The notes beneath the pieces are model-generated. The model saw only the letters and a program-made list of their open reading frames with translations. It had not been told where the DNA came from and did no database searches. A DNA stretch of 64,000 nt, taken from positions 744,001 through 808,000 of the forward strand of contig SCOX01000001.1 of NCBI GenBank assembly GCA_005503055.1, given 5' to 3'. The stretch comes from Lysobacteraceae bacterium P (GTDB lineage Bacteria; Pseudomonadota; Gammaproteobacteria; Xanthomonadales; Xanthomonadaceae). The position numbers were made by a program, and so were the translations under genes. The stretch's first letter is position 1, and each line of letters starts with the position of its first letter. Positions 8,397 through 17,218 of this stretch are shown here, in pieces.

Positions 8397-9705
8397 CCTG
8401 ACCCAACCAGATACCGGTATCACGGGCCAGTGCATCGAACCCCGGGAACGAGGTCGCCACGTTGGCGACGTCCTCGATCCGCACCTCGCCCGACGCCCGC
8501 TGCGCGGCAACCGCGAAGCTCATCGCGATCCGGTGGTCGCCGTGGCTGTCGACCGTGCCCCCGGCCATCGGCCCGGACACGATCGTCGCCCCGTCCGGAT
8601 GCTCGTCCACCTCCACGCCCAGCGCCCGCAGGCCCTGTGCCATGGTGGCGATGCGGTCGGATTCCTTGACCCGCAGCTCGGCGGCGTCGCGGATGGTGGT
8701 CGCCCCCTGCGCACAGGCGGCGGCGACGAACAGCGCGGGGAACTCGTCGATCATGTCCGGGGCCAAGTCACCGCCGACCTCGATTCCGTGCAGCGGGGCG
8801 TGCCGTACGACCAGGTCGGCCACCGGCTCGCCGCCCTGCTCGGTCGCGTTGTCCTCGACGATGTCGGCGCCCATGCGGCGCAGCGCGGTGAGCAGACCGG
8901 TGCGGCGGGGATTCATGCCGACGGCCTCGAGCCGCAGCTCCGAACCCGGCACGATGCTCGCCGCTACCAGAAAGAACGCCGCCGAGGAGAAGTCCGCCGG
9001 CACGTTGACGTCGGTGGCGACCAGTCGGCCGCAGGCGGTCAGCCTGGCGTAGCCGGGCGAGAACTCGATCCGCCAGCCGAATGCCGCCAGCATCCGCTCG
9101 GTGTAGTCGCGGGTGGGGTGCGGTTCGCGGACCACCGTGTCGCCCTGCGCGTACAGGCCGGCCAGCAGCAAGGCCGACTTCACCTGCGCGCTCGCCACCG
9201 GCAGCGTGTATTCGATCCCCTGCAACCGCTGTCCGCCGTGGATGCGCAGCGGCGGCAACCCGCCCTCCTCCGCGTCGATGCGCGCGCCCATGCGCGCGAG
9301 CGGATCGATCACCCGCCGCATCGGCCGCTTCGACAGCGACGCATCGCCGACCAGCACGCTGTCGAAGGCCTGTCCCGCCAGCACGCCGGCGAGCAGGCGC
9401 ATGCCGGTGCCCGCATTGCCGCAATCGAGCGGCGTGGCGATTCCGCGCAGCCCATGCAGGCCGACGCCGTGGACGATGCGCTCGCTCGCGCTGGGAGTTT
9501 CGATGCGTACACCGAGTTGTTCGAACACCCGCGCGGTGGCGCGCGTGTCCTCGCCTTCCAGGAAGCCGCGCACGTGCGTGGTGCCTTCCGCCAGTGCGCC
9601 CAGCATCACCGCGCGGTGCGAGACCGACTTGTCGCCGGGCACGCGCACGGTGCCGCGCAGGGGTTGCCCGGGTCGGGCGATCCAATGCTGCGTGCCGCCG
9701 CTCAC
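8389..9705 (-). CDS. aroA: 3-phosphoshikimate 1-carboxyvinyltransferase (EPSP synthase)
   Basis: The 438-residue enzyme transfers enolpyruvate from PEP to shikimate-3-phosphate in the shikimate pathway. Near residue 20 it reads VPGDKSVSHRAVM, followed later by SAQVKSALLLAGL, NPRRTGLL and ELRVKESDRIATM. The GDK, SAQxK and NxxR signatures are those described for class II EPSP synthases rather than the E. coli-type class I. GTG 9705 is chosen because it overlaps the hisC TGA as GTGA, giving translational coupling. An upstream start would run into hisC. The position after serC-pheA-hisC matches its role in aromatic amino acid supply. Confidence 0.96.
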   Translation of the reverse strand: MSGGTQHWIARPGQPLRGTVRVPGDKSVSHRAVMLGALAEGTTHVRGFLEGEDTRATARVFEQLGVRIETPSASERIVHGVGLHGLRGIATPLDCGNAGTGMRLLAGVLAGQAFDSVLVGDASLSKRPMRRVIDPLARMGARIDAEEGGLPPLRIHGGQRLQGIEYTLPVASAQVKSALLLAGLYAQGDTVVREPHPTRDYTERMLAAFGWRIEFSPGYARLTACGRLVATDVNVPADFSSAAFFLVAASIVPGSELRLEAVGMNPRRTGLLTALRRMGADIVEDNATEQGGEPVADLVVRHAPLHGIEVGGDLAPDMIDEFPALFVAAACAQGATTIRDAAELRVKESDRIATMAQGLRALGVEVDEHPDGATIVSGPMAGGTVDSHGDHRIAMSFAVAAQRASGEVRIEDVANVATSFPGFDALARDTGIWLGQGA

Positions 9706-10919
9706 GACCGCACCTCGTCGATCGCTGCGAGCAGACGCCGGTTCTCGTCGGCATTGCCGACCGTCACGCGCAGGCATTCGGGCAGGCCATAGCCTCCCAT
9801 CGGCCGAAGCACGACGCCGCGCGCGCTCAGTTCCGCCTCGATCCGCGCCGTGTCCGGCCCGAAGCGCACCATTACGAAATTCGTCTGCGACGGATACACG
9901 TGCAGGCCCCGACGCGCGAACGCGTCGACCAGCACGGCGCGCTGCTGCGCGTTGCGCTCGCGCGCCGACTGCAGATGCGCGTCATCGCCCAGCGCCGCTT
10001 CGCAGGCCGCCAGCGCGGGACCGTTGACGTTGAAGCTTTCGCGCAGCCGTTCCATCACTGCGACCAGTCCCGGCGCGCCCAGGAGATATCCCACGCGCAG
10101 CCCCGCCAGCCCGTGGGCCTTGCTGAAGGTGCGGGTGAGCACGAGGTTGGAATGCGCATCGAGCAGCGGCAACGCCGTGGCGACATCTGACTCCGCCTCG
10201 GCCATTTCCGCGTAGGCCTCGTCCATCACCACGATCACGTGCGCAGGCACGTTCGCCATGAACGCCGCGAACGCCTCGCGACCGAACCAGGTGCCGGTCG
10301 GGTTGTTGGGATTGGCGAGGTAGACCAGCTTGGTGCGCTCGGTGATCGCCGCGGCGATCGCGTCCAGGTCGTGGCCCAGCGGCATCGTCGGATGATCTCC
10401 CGCCAAGGCGTCGACGATCACGCGCTGCGCGCCCGCCGCCTGTGTCGCCAATGCGAACACCGCGAAGCCGTAGCGCGAGAACACCACTTCATCGTCCGCC
10501 CCGGCGAACACCTGCGCCAGTTGCATCAGTAGTTCGTGCGAGCCGTTGCCCAGCAGGATCTGCGCCGTCGCGACGCCATGCGTCTTCGCGAGCGCGCGCT
10601 TGAGGTCGGCGCCGAGCGGATCGGGATAGCGATGCAGAGATTGCAGTTGATCGACGATCGCGGCACGCGCGGCAGGCGACGGGCCGTAGGGATTCTCGTT
10701 GGAACCCAGCTCGACCAGGCTTTCCACGGCCGCTCCCGGCATCCTGCCTTCCGCGGCACTTGCACATCCCTGTGCGGCGAACCGACGGCGGAACGCGACC
10801 AGGTCGTGGCCCGGATCGTAGGCCTTCAATCCCTGCACGCCGCGCGACGCGCGCGCGGCGAACCAGGCTTCGTCGCGCACCGGTTGCGAGTCCGGCTCGG
10901 AATGGCGTGCGGCGTTCAT
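9702..10919 (-). CDS. hisC: histidinol-phosphate / aromatic aminotransferase
   Basis: The 405-residue class I/II PLP aminotransferase has the HisC landmarks LVELGSNENPYGPS, NPNNPTGTW and the PLP-lysine segment RTFSKAHGLAGLRVGYLLG. Its family transaminates histidinol phosphate, and many members also use phenylpyruvate or hydroxyphenylpyruvate. Here it lies between pheA and aroA, not in a his operon, so an aromatic role in the last step of Phe/Tyr synthesis is likely. The ATG at 10919 overlaps the pheA stop as ATGA. The first 45 residues are a family-atypical leader, so a later start is possible but less well supported. Confidence 0.9.
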   Translation of the reverse strand: MNAARHSEPDSQPVRDEAWFAARASRGVQGLKAYDPGHDLVAFRRRFAAQGCASAAEGRMPGAAVESLVELGSNENPYGPSPAARAAIVDQLQSLHRYPDPLGADLKRALAKTHGVATAQILLGNGSHELLMQLAQVFAGADDEVVFSRYGFAVFALATQAAGAQRVIVDALAGDHPTMPLGHDLDAIAAAITERTKLVYLANPNNPTGTWFGREAFAAFMANVPAHVIVVMDEAYAEMAEAESDVATALPLLDAHSNLVLTRTFSKAHGLAGLRVGYLLGAPGLVAVMERLRESFNVNGPALAACEAALGDDAHLQSARERNAQQRAVLVDAFARRGLHVYPSQTNFVMVRFGPDTARIEAELSARGVVLRPMGGYGLPECLRVTVGNADENRRLLAAIDEVRS

Positions 10920-12130
10920 GCGATGGCGACCGGGTAGGAACCCAGCACCTTCACTTCCTGTGCGTACTCGGACAGTTCGTCGAGTGCGCGGCGCATGGCT
11001 TCTTCCTGCACGTGGCCGCTGATGTCGATGAAGAATCCGTACTGCCACAGCCCGGTGTGACCGGGGCGCGACTCGATGCGGTTCATGCTCAGGCCGTGCT
11101 TCGCGAACGGTGCCAGCACGTGGTACAGCGCGCCCGGCTGATCCTTGATGAACACCAGCAGCGAGGTGCGGTCGTTGCCCGACGGCGTGAACAGTTCGCG
11201 GCCGATCACCAAAAAGCGCGTGGTGTTGTCCGGGCGATCCTCGATCGGCCCGGCCACCGCTTTCAGTCCGTACACGTTCGCCGCGCTGATGCCTGCGATC
11301 GCCGCCGCATCGTCGGCATTGCGCGCGCGACGCGCGGCCTCCGCGTTGCTTGAGACGGGAATCTTCTCGGCCTTGGGCAGGTATTGGCGCAACCATGCCT
11401 TGCACTGCGCGAACGACTGCGGGTGCGAATAGACGCGTTCGATGTCCTCGATGCGTCCGGCGCGCGACAGCAGGTGCTGATGCACGCGCAGTTCGACTTC
11501 GCCGCAGATCTTCAGTTTCGAGGTCAGGAACATGTCCAGCGTGGACTGGATCGTGCCCTGCGTGGAGTTCTCCACCGGCACGACGCCGAAGTCGGCGTGG
11601 CCGGCCTCCACTTCCTGGAACACCTCTTCGATGCTCGCCAGCGGCAGGCCGTGGATCGAGTGGCCGAAGTGCTTGTAGACCGCCTGCTGCGAGTGCGTGC
11701 CCTCCGGCCCGAGGAATCCGATCTTCAGCGGCTCCTGCTGCGCCAGGCACGCGGACATGATCTCGCGGAACAGGCGCACAAGCACTTCGTCGTTGAGCGG
11801 ACCGTCGTTGCGATCGACCACGCGGCGCAGCACCTGCGCCTCGCGCTCGGGACGGTAGTAGTCGACGGCCGCCGCGAGCTTGCCCTTGGCCTTGCCGACC
11901 TGGTTGGCGAACTGCGCGCGTTCGCCGATCAATTCCTGGATGTGCCGGTCGATACCGTCGATGCGCTCGCGCAGCGTCGCCAGGTCGAGCGGCGCGACGT
12001 CGGTTTTCTGGTGGACGACGTCAGCCTTCATTTTACTGGGCTGCTTCTTACTGGCCTGCTTCTTACTGGCCTGGCTCTTACTGGCCTGGTTCGGTGCCCG
12101 ATTCGTCTTGTTACCCGGCTTGCTTGCCAT
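10916..12130 (-). CDS. pheA: bifunctional chorismate mutase / prephenate dehydratase
   Basis: The 404-residue P-protein makes phenylpyruvate from chorismate in two steps. The chorismate mutase domain is at about 45-128 (LATLRERIDGIDRHIQELIG). The dehydratase is at 135-310 (IGFLGPEGTHSQQAVYKHFG, and the catalytic TRF of NTTRFLVIG). The ACT regulatory domain at 322-400 contains the phenylalanine-binding ESRP, so feedback inhibition is expected. The first 40 residues are an unusual Lys/Ser/Ala extension with tandem ASKKQ-type units, encoded by 15-bp repeats at about 12037-12090. Starting at an internal Met (residue 34) would remove it. The stop overlaps hisC. Confidence 0.96.
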   Translation of the reverse strand: MASKPGNKTNRAPNQASKSQASKKQASKKQPSKMKADVVHQKTDVAPLDLATLRERIDGIDRHIQELIGERAQFANQVGKAKGKLAAAVDYYRPEREAQVLRRVVDRNDGPLNDEVLVRLFREIMSACLAQQEPLKIGFLGPEGTHSQQAVYKHFGHSIHGLPLASIEEVFQEVEAGHADFGVVPVENSTQGTIQSTLDMFLTSKLKICGEVELRVHQHLLSRAGRIEDIERVYSHPQSFAQCKAWLRQYLPKAEKIPVSSNAEAARRARNADDAAAIAGISAANVYGLKAVAGPIEDRPDNTTRFLVIGRELFTPSGNDRTSLLVFIKDQPGALYHVLAPFAKHGLSMNRIESRPGHTGLWQYGFFIDISGHVQEEAMRRALDELSEYAQEVKVLGSYPVAIA

Positions 12131-12268
12131 CAGGGAAGTACCTCATTGAATGCTTCTTTGCCGTCCATGGCGTGACCTTACGGGCTCTGTTCGCCCGGCC
12201 CGGCCATCCATGGCCGGGCGTTCACGTTCGCAGCCGATGCCGATAGGGCATCGGCTAGGCGCGACCGC
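12131..12268 (-). promoter_or_regulatory. serC-pheA spacer with two hairpins
   Basis: The 138-base gap between serC and pheA holds two clean hairpins. One is CCCGGCCA/TGGCCGGG at 12199-12218 with a 4-base loop. The other is AGCCGATGC/GCATCGGCT at 12232-12256 with a 7-base loop. Neither is followed by a T-run on the minus strand, so full termination is unlikely. They could be processing sites or part of an attenuator adjusting pheA-hisC-aroA expression relative to serC. No phenylalanine-rich leader peptide was recognised. Confidence 0.45.
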
Positions 12269-13354
12269 TCACCCAAATCGCGCCTGGAAATCGCGCATGA
12301 ACGCCGCCAGCGCCTGCACGCCGGCCTCGGGCATGGTGTTGTAGATCGAGGCGCGCATGCCGCCCAGCACGCGATGGCCCTTGAGCGAAATCAGCCCCGC
12401 GGACGCGGACTCCTTCAGGAACGTCGCGTCCAGCGCCGGATCGTGCAGGAAGAACGGCACGTTCATGCGCGAACGCGCGGCCACCGCCACTTCGTTGCGA
12501 TAGAAGCCGCCGGAGCCGTCGATGGTGTCGTACAGCAGCGCCGACTTGCGCGCGTTGCGGCGCGCGAACTCGGCCACGCCGCCTTCGGCCAGCATCCACT
12601 TGAACACCAGCCCGGCGAGGTACCAGTTCCACGTCGGCGGTGTGTTGAGCATCGAGTCGCTCGCCGCGTGCGAGGCGTAGTTGAAGATGTCGGCGCGCGG
12701 TTGGCCCGCGCGCTCGAGCAGGTCGCGGCGCACGATGACCACCGTCACGCCCACCGGGCCGAGGTTCTTCTGTGCGCCGGCGTAGATCAGGCCGAAGCGC
12801 GAGACGTCGAGCGGCTCGGCGGCGATGGACGAGCTGAAGTCGGCGAACAACGGGGCCTCGCCGACATCGGGCACATCGCGGAACTCGACGCCGTGGATGG
12901 TCTCGTTGGCCGTGTAGTGCACATAGGCCGCGCCGGCCGTCAGGCGCCAGTCGTAGCGCGGCGGGATGTCGCGGAAGCCGCCGGCCTCGCCGTCGGCCGC
13001 GATGCGCGCATCGACGTACGGCCGCGCCTGCTTCAGCGCGGTCTTGCCCCAGTGGCCGGTGACCACGTAGTCGGCGGCCTGCCCCGGTGCGGCGAAATTC
13101 AGCGCCATCAGCGCCTGCTGCGTCGTCGCGCCGCCGGCCAGGAACAGCACCGCGTAATCGTCCGGGATCGACATCAGCGTGCGCAGGTCGGCCTCGGCCT
13201 CGCGCGCGACCTGCATGAACTCCGGCCCGCGGTGGCTGATCTCGACGATCGAGGCGCCCGCACCGTTCCATTCGAGCATCTCCGCCTGCGCCTGGCGCAG
13301 CACCGGCTCGGGCAGGGTCGCGGGGCCGGCACTGAAGTTGTACGCGCGGGACAT
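12269..13354 (-). CDS. serC: phosphoserine aminotransferase
   Basis: The 361-residue PLP enzyme converts 3-phosphohydroxypyruvate to phosphoserine in serine synthesis, and also acts in the pyridoxine pathway. Diagnostic segments are [15 protein letters not shown] at the N-terminus, [14 protein letters not shown], the PLP-lysine in [14 protein letters not shown], and [15 protein letters not shown] near the C-terminus. The length is typical. It is the first gene of the minus-strand serC-pheA-hisC-aroA group and is divergent from msrP across 178 bases that must hold both promoters. A serC-pheA-aroA order is common in gammaproteobacteria. Confidence 0.97.
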   Translation of the reverse strand: MSRAYNFSAGPATLPEPVLRQAQAEMLEWNGAGASIVEISHRGPEFMQVAREAEADLRTLMSIPDDYAVLFLAGGATTQQALMALNFAAPGQAADYVVTGHWGKTALKQARPYVDARIAADGEAGGFRDIPPRYDWRLTAGAAYVHYTANETIHGVEFRDVPDVGEAPLFADFSSSIAAEPLDVSRFGLIYAGAQKNLGPVGVTVVIVRRDLLERAGQPRADIFNYASHAASDSMLNTPPTWNWYLAGLVFKWMLAEGGVAEFARRNARKSALLYDTIDGSGGFYRNEVAVAARSRMNVPFFLHDPALDATFLKESASAGLISLKGHRVLGGMRASIYNTMPEAGVQALAAFMRDFQARFG

Positions 13355-13440
13355 TGAAACGCTCCGTCAGGAAGGCGAAGAAAGGGTGAGCGGCCAAGTA
13401 TGCCGCACCGCAGCAGCGTGCGGATTCATGGTTTCCACGG

Positions 13441-13475
13441 CAACTTTTTGCTCATCCGGGCCCTCTATAGTGGAG
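13441..13475 (+). promoter_or_regulatory. possible -10 box for msrPQ
   Basis: A good -10 hexamer, TATAGT, lies at 13466-13471, about 60 bases before the msrP start. The upstream -35 is weak (TTGCTC is too close; CAACTT at 13441 is 19 bases away). The same CTATAGT or GTATAGT motif appears before other genes here, such as at 47371. The call is based on the hexamer alone. Confidence 0.3.
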
Positions 13476-13532
13476 CGGTCGGCCTGTGCCCCGCTCCCTC
13501 CCCAGGTCTCCAACGCAAAAACCGGAACCGTC

Positions 13533-14491
<959 letters not shown>

Positions 14492-14501
<10 letters not shown>

Positions 14502-15151
14502 ACCTCGCGCGCAAGGGTTCCGGCGCCCTCATCGCCGCCAAGACGCTCGTCCACGCGCTGGCGCTTACGCCCGCGGCCATCCTGGCCTGGCAGATTCGCC
14601 AGGAGTTCCTCACCGGCAGCGGCGGTCTGGGCGCCGATCCGGTGGCCGAGATCGAGCACCGCCTGGGCCTGTGGGCGCTGAGGTTCCTGATGCTGACGCT
14701 GGCCATCACGCCGCTGCGCCAGATCACCGGCCAACCCATCCTGCTGCGCTTCCGGCGCATGCTGGGTCTGTACGCCTTCGCCTACGCGACGCTGCACCTG
14801 AGCGCCTACCTGGTGCTCGACCTGCGCGGCTACTGGACGCAGATCTTCGAGGAGATCGTGAAGCGTCCCTACATCACCGTCGGATTCGCTGCGTGGTTGA
14901 TGCTGGTCCCGCTGGCGCTGACCTCGACGCAGGCGGCGATCCGGCGCCTGGGCCGCAACTGGGCCAAGCTGCACCGGCTGGTCTATGCGATCGCCGTGCT
15001 GGCGGTGCTGCATTTTTGGTGGCTGGTGAAATCGGACATCCGCGAACCGGCGCTGTACGCCGGGATCCTCACCGTGCTGCTGGGCTGGCGCCTGTGGAAC
15101 AGGAGCCGCAAAACCGGCGTCAGCGCGCGCCGTAAAGCAGCAGCAGGCTGA
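14492..15151 (+). CDS. msrQ: protein-methionine-sulfoxide reductase heme subunit MsrQ
   Basis: This ferric-reductase-like membrane protein of about 219 residues has six helices. It binds heme and passes quinone-derived electrons to MsrP in the periplasm. Conserved histidines are in YATLHLSAYLVLDL and LHRLVYAIAVLAVLHFWW. The start is not settled. GTG 14492 overlaps msrP by 10 bases but lies only one base from the GAGGA at 14486-14490. CTG 14498 has better spacing and forms a CTGA overlap with the msrP stop. Its last 32 bases overlap the convergent FHA gene. Confidence 0.93.
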
Positions 15152-15959
15152 GCGCCGCCGACAGCAGGATCGCCGCAAGCAGCAGCCACGGAATGCGTCG
15201 CGCCGAGGACTTCACGGTCACCGGCGCGCGCGTGGGTTCCACCTCCGGCTCACGCGGGCGGACCACCGGCGCGGTGGCATCGGGGGCGACGGTGCGCTGC
15301 ATCGGCGCCTCGACCACGAACCGGTGCTGGCTGCCGAACACCACCTGATCGCCCGGCTGCAGCAACGCATGCCGCACCGGCCGGCCGTTGACGAGGCTGC
15401 CTTCGACCGAGCCCATGTCGCGCAGGATCACGCCGTCGGCATGGGCCTCCAGGCGCGCATGACGCTCGGCGAAATTGGGATCGTTGACGCGGATGTCGCT
15501 CTCGCCGGCCCGACCGACCAGGCGCGCCGTTTCCAGAGTGAAACTGCGGCCGTGGTGCGGGCCGCCGACGCCGCGCAGCAGCATGCGCGTGTCGGTGCCG
15601 CCGCTGAAGCCGTAGTCGGCCGGCGCCGGCAACGGATCGCCGCCAAGCAGCAGCAACTCCATGCCATCGATGAAGATCGCATCGCCCACGCGCAGCATCG
15701 CCATGCGCCGCACCGGACGGCCATTGACGTGCAACCCCGGTGCGCCATCGCGCACCTGCAGCCACACGCCGCGCCGATCCACGCAGAACTGCGCGACCGC
15801 GTCGTCGACCGGGACTTCGGCCAGCGCGCCCTGCTTGTCGTAGCCAATGGCATGCACGCCCGGACTCAAGGCCAGGTCGGCATGTTCTCGATTCTGGAAG
15901 CGCAGTCGGAGGGCGGTCACGTCCGCGCAATCTAGCAGACAAGTCACGATTCGGGCCAA
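15120..15959 (-). CDS. tail-anchored protein with two FHA-like modules
   Basis: The 279-residue protein has a clear FHA domain at about 130-215 (ARLVGRAGESDIRVNDPNFA, ERHARLEAHADG, GSLVNGRPV), the phosphothreonine-peptide-binding fold. A weaker FHA-like module is at 25-108, with a matching HVNGRPVRR turn and FIDGMELLLLGG strand. A membrane helix at 255-277 (RIPWLLLAAILLSAALSLLL) ends the protein, so the FHA domains face the cytoplasm. No Ser/Thr kinase or phosphatase is nearby, so its partner is unknown. It is convergent with msrQ. The first module could be a different beta-sandwich. Confidence 0.78.
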   Translation of the reverse strand: MARIVTCLLDCADVTALRLRFQNREHADLALSPGVHAIGYDKQGALAEVPVDDAVAQFCVDRRGVWLQVRDGAPGLHVNGRPVRRMAMLRVGDAIFIDGMELLLLGGDPLPAPADYGFSGGTDTRMLLRGVGGPHHGRSFTLETARLVGRAGESDIRVNDPNFAERHARLEAHADGVILRDMGSVEGSLVNGRPVRHALLQPGDQVVFGSQHRFVVEAPMQRTVAPDATAPVVRPREPEVEPTRAPVTVKSSARRIPWLLLAAILLSAALSLLLLYGAR

Positions 15960-16037
15960 GCATCGGCGTCGCGCAAGGCGCTACTTGGAAGCACGGGGAG
16001 CGGCGCGCACAATACCGGCCACTTCGGGAGAGCCCTC

Positions 16038-16313
16038 ATGTCGAACATCGATATCCGCCACGCGCATTCGCTGCCCCCGGAACAGGCACGCAAGGCCGTG
16101 CAGGAAGTGGCCGACAAGCTGGCCGAGCGCTTCGGCATGGCCTACCGCTGGGACGGCGACACGCTCGACTTCAACCGCAGCGGCGTGGACGGCCACATCG
16201 CCGTGGAGTCGGAAGAACTGCATGTCACCGCCAAGCTGGGCTTCCTGCTGAGCACGATGAAGGGCCCGATCGAGGCGGAGATCCGCCGCGTGCTCGACGA
16301 ACGCTTCACCTGA
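16038..16313 (+). CDS. polyhydroxyalkanoic acid system family protein
   Basis: The 91-residue cytoplasmic protein begins MSNIDIRHAHSLPPEQARKA and includes AEKFGMAY-like and FNRSGVDGHIAVESEELHV segments. These are typical of the small family linked to PHA-granule regions in gammaproteobacteria. The fold has one N-terminal helix pair and a beta-sheet. Its biochemical role is not established. It ends 3 bases from the end of the convergent FFLEELY-motif gene, and a patatin gene follows, a combination that suggests lipid or PHA-inclusion metabolism. Confidence 0.85.
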   Translation: MSNIDIRHAHSLPPEQARKAVQEVADKLAERFGMAYRWDGDTLDFNRSGVDGHIAVESEELHVTAKLGFLLSTMKGPIEAEIRRVLDERFT

Positions 16314-16316
16314 GCC

Positions 16317-17117
16317 TCACCCCATCGCAGCGTCGAACGGATCCGGATCGCCGGCGAACAGCCGGTGCGAAATCTCGCGTTCGTCCTGCTCGATCTCGGC
16401 GATGAAATCCCGGGCATCGCCCAGACGGTCGAACGCCTCGAAGCCCCGCTCCAGGAAACCCTGCAGTTGCGACAACCCGGCCGCGCGCGCGGGTGTACGC
16501 GACAGCCGCAGCAGCATCGCCACGCCCGGCAACCCCAACGCATGGCTCAATCCCAGGCCGACCCGGGCGATCAGGTCGATCTGGTAGGCGCGCAGGCGCG
16601 GCAGGCCGGCGAGGCGGTAGGCCCTTGCGTACAACGGCGCGTCCAGGCGCGGGCGCGCGCCGGCCATTACCTCCAGAACCTGCGCCATGCGCAGGTCCAG
16701 CGCGTGCGTGAGCAGGCCCAGTTCGATCGCGTCGGCCACCGTTTCCTGCAGGGAGGCCGGCAGCAGTCGCTGCATCATCGGCAGGACCCGGGCGATGTCG
16801 GCATCGCGCTGGGTGAAGTCGCGCTCGTTGTAGACGTCGGTGAGGAAGAACTGGGCCGCCGGACGCCGCTGCGGGTCGCGCAGGAAGCGGTCGAAGCTCG
16901 CCTCGAGCCGGCGGCTCTGCCAGCGGCGCAGCTCGGGCAGCCACGGCAGCGCATTGCGCGGTTCGACGGCCGGGTCGTGCAGGGCCTGGTGCTCGCGCAA
17001 CAACCACTCCAGGCGTTCCCGCAGCGGGAGATCGCGCAACAGGCGACGGGCCTGGCTCGCGGGGGGCCGATTCGCAGGGGCCCGGTTCGAAGGGGAATTG
17101 ATCGGGCGCGACGGCAT
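16317..17117 (-). CDS. FFLEELY-motif family protein
   Basis: The 266-residue, mostly helical protein has the landmark AAQFFLTDVYNERDFTQRDA near residues 90-110. It matches the FFLxxLY..xDF..RD motif that names an uncharacterised proteobacterial family. There is no signal peptide or membrane helix. The first 25 residues are Pro/Ala/Arg-rich and poorly conserved in kind. It is divergent from the patatin gene (101 bases) and convergent with the PHA-system gene. Family members repeatedly occur beside these lipid genes, so a lipid-granule role is plausible but unproven. Confidence 0.75.
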   Translation of the reverse strand: MPSRPINSPSNRAPANRPPASQARRLLRDLPLRERLEWLLREHQALHDPAVEPRNALPWLPELRRWQSRRLEASFDRFLRDPQRRPAAQFFLTDVYNERDFTQRDADIARVLPMMQRLLPASLQETVADAIELGLLTHALDLRMAQVLEVMAGARPRLDAPLYARAYRLAGLPRLRAYQIDLIARVGLGLSHALGLPGVAMLLRLSRTPARAAGLSQLQGFLERGFEAFDRLGDARDFIAEIEQDEREISHRLFAGDPDPFDAAMG

Positions 17118-17218
17118 CGCGGCCGATCATCGGCGGCCCGCGCTGGCGCCGCAAGCGTCGCGACGCGGCGCCCGCGCCGGACCGCTACACTCGGCCCAAC
17201 TTCGCCGAACGCGCCCGC

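Noticed and set aside
9706-9777. Upstream start for aroA
   Set aside because: It would lie inside hisC. GTG 9705 overlaps the hisC stop and matches the usual N-terminus.
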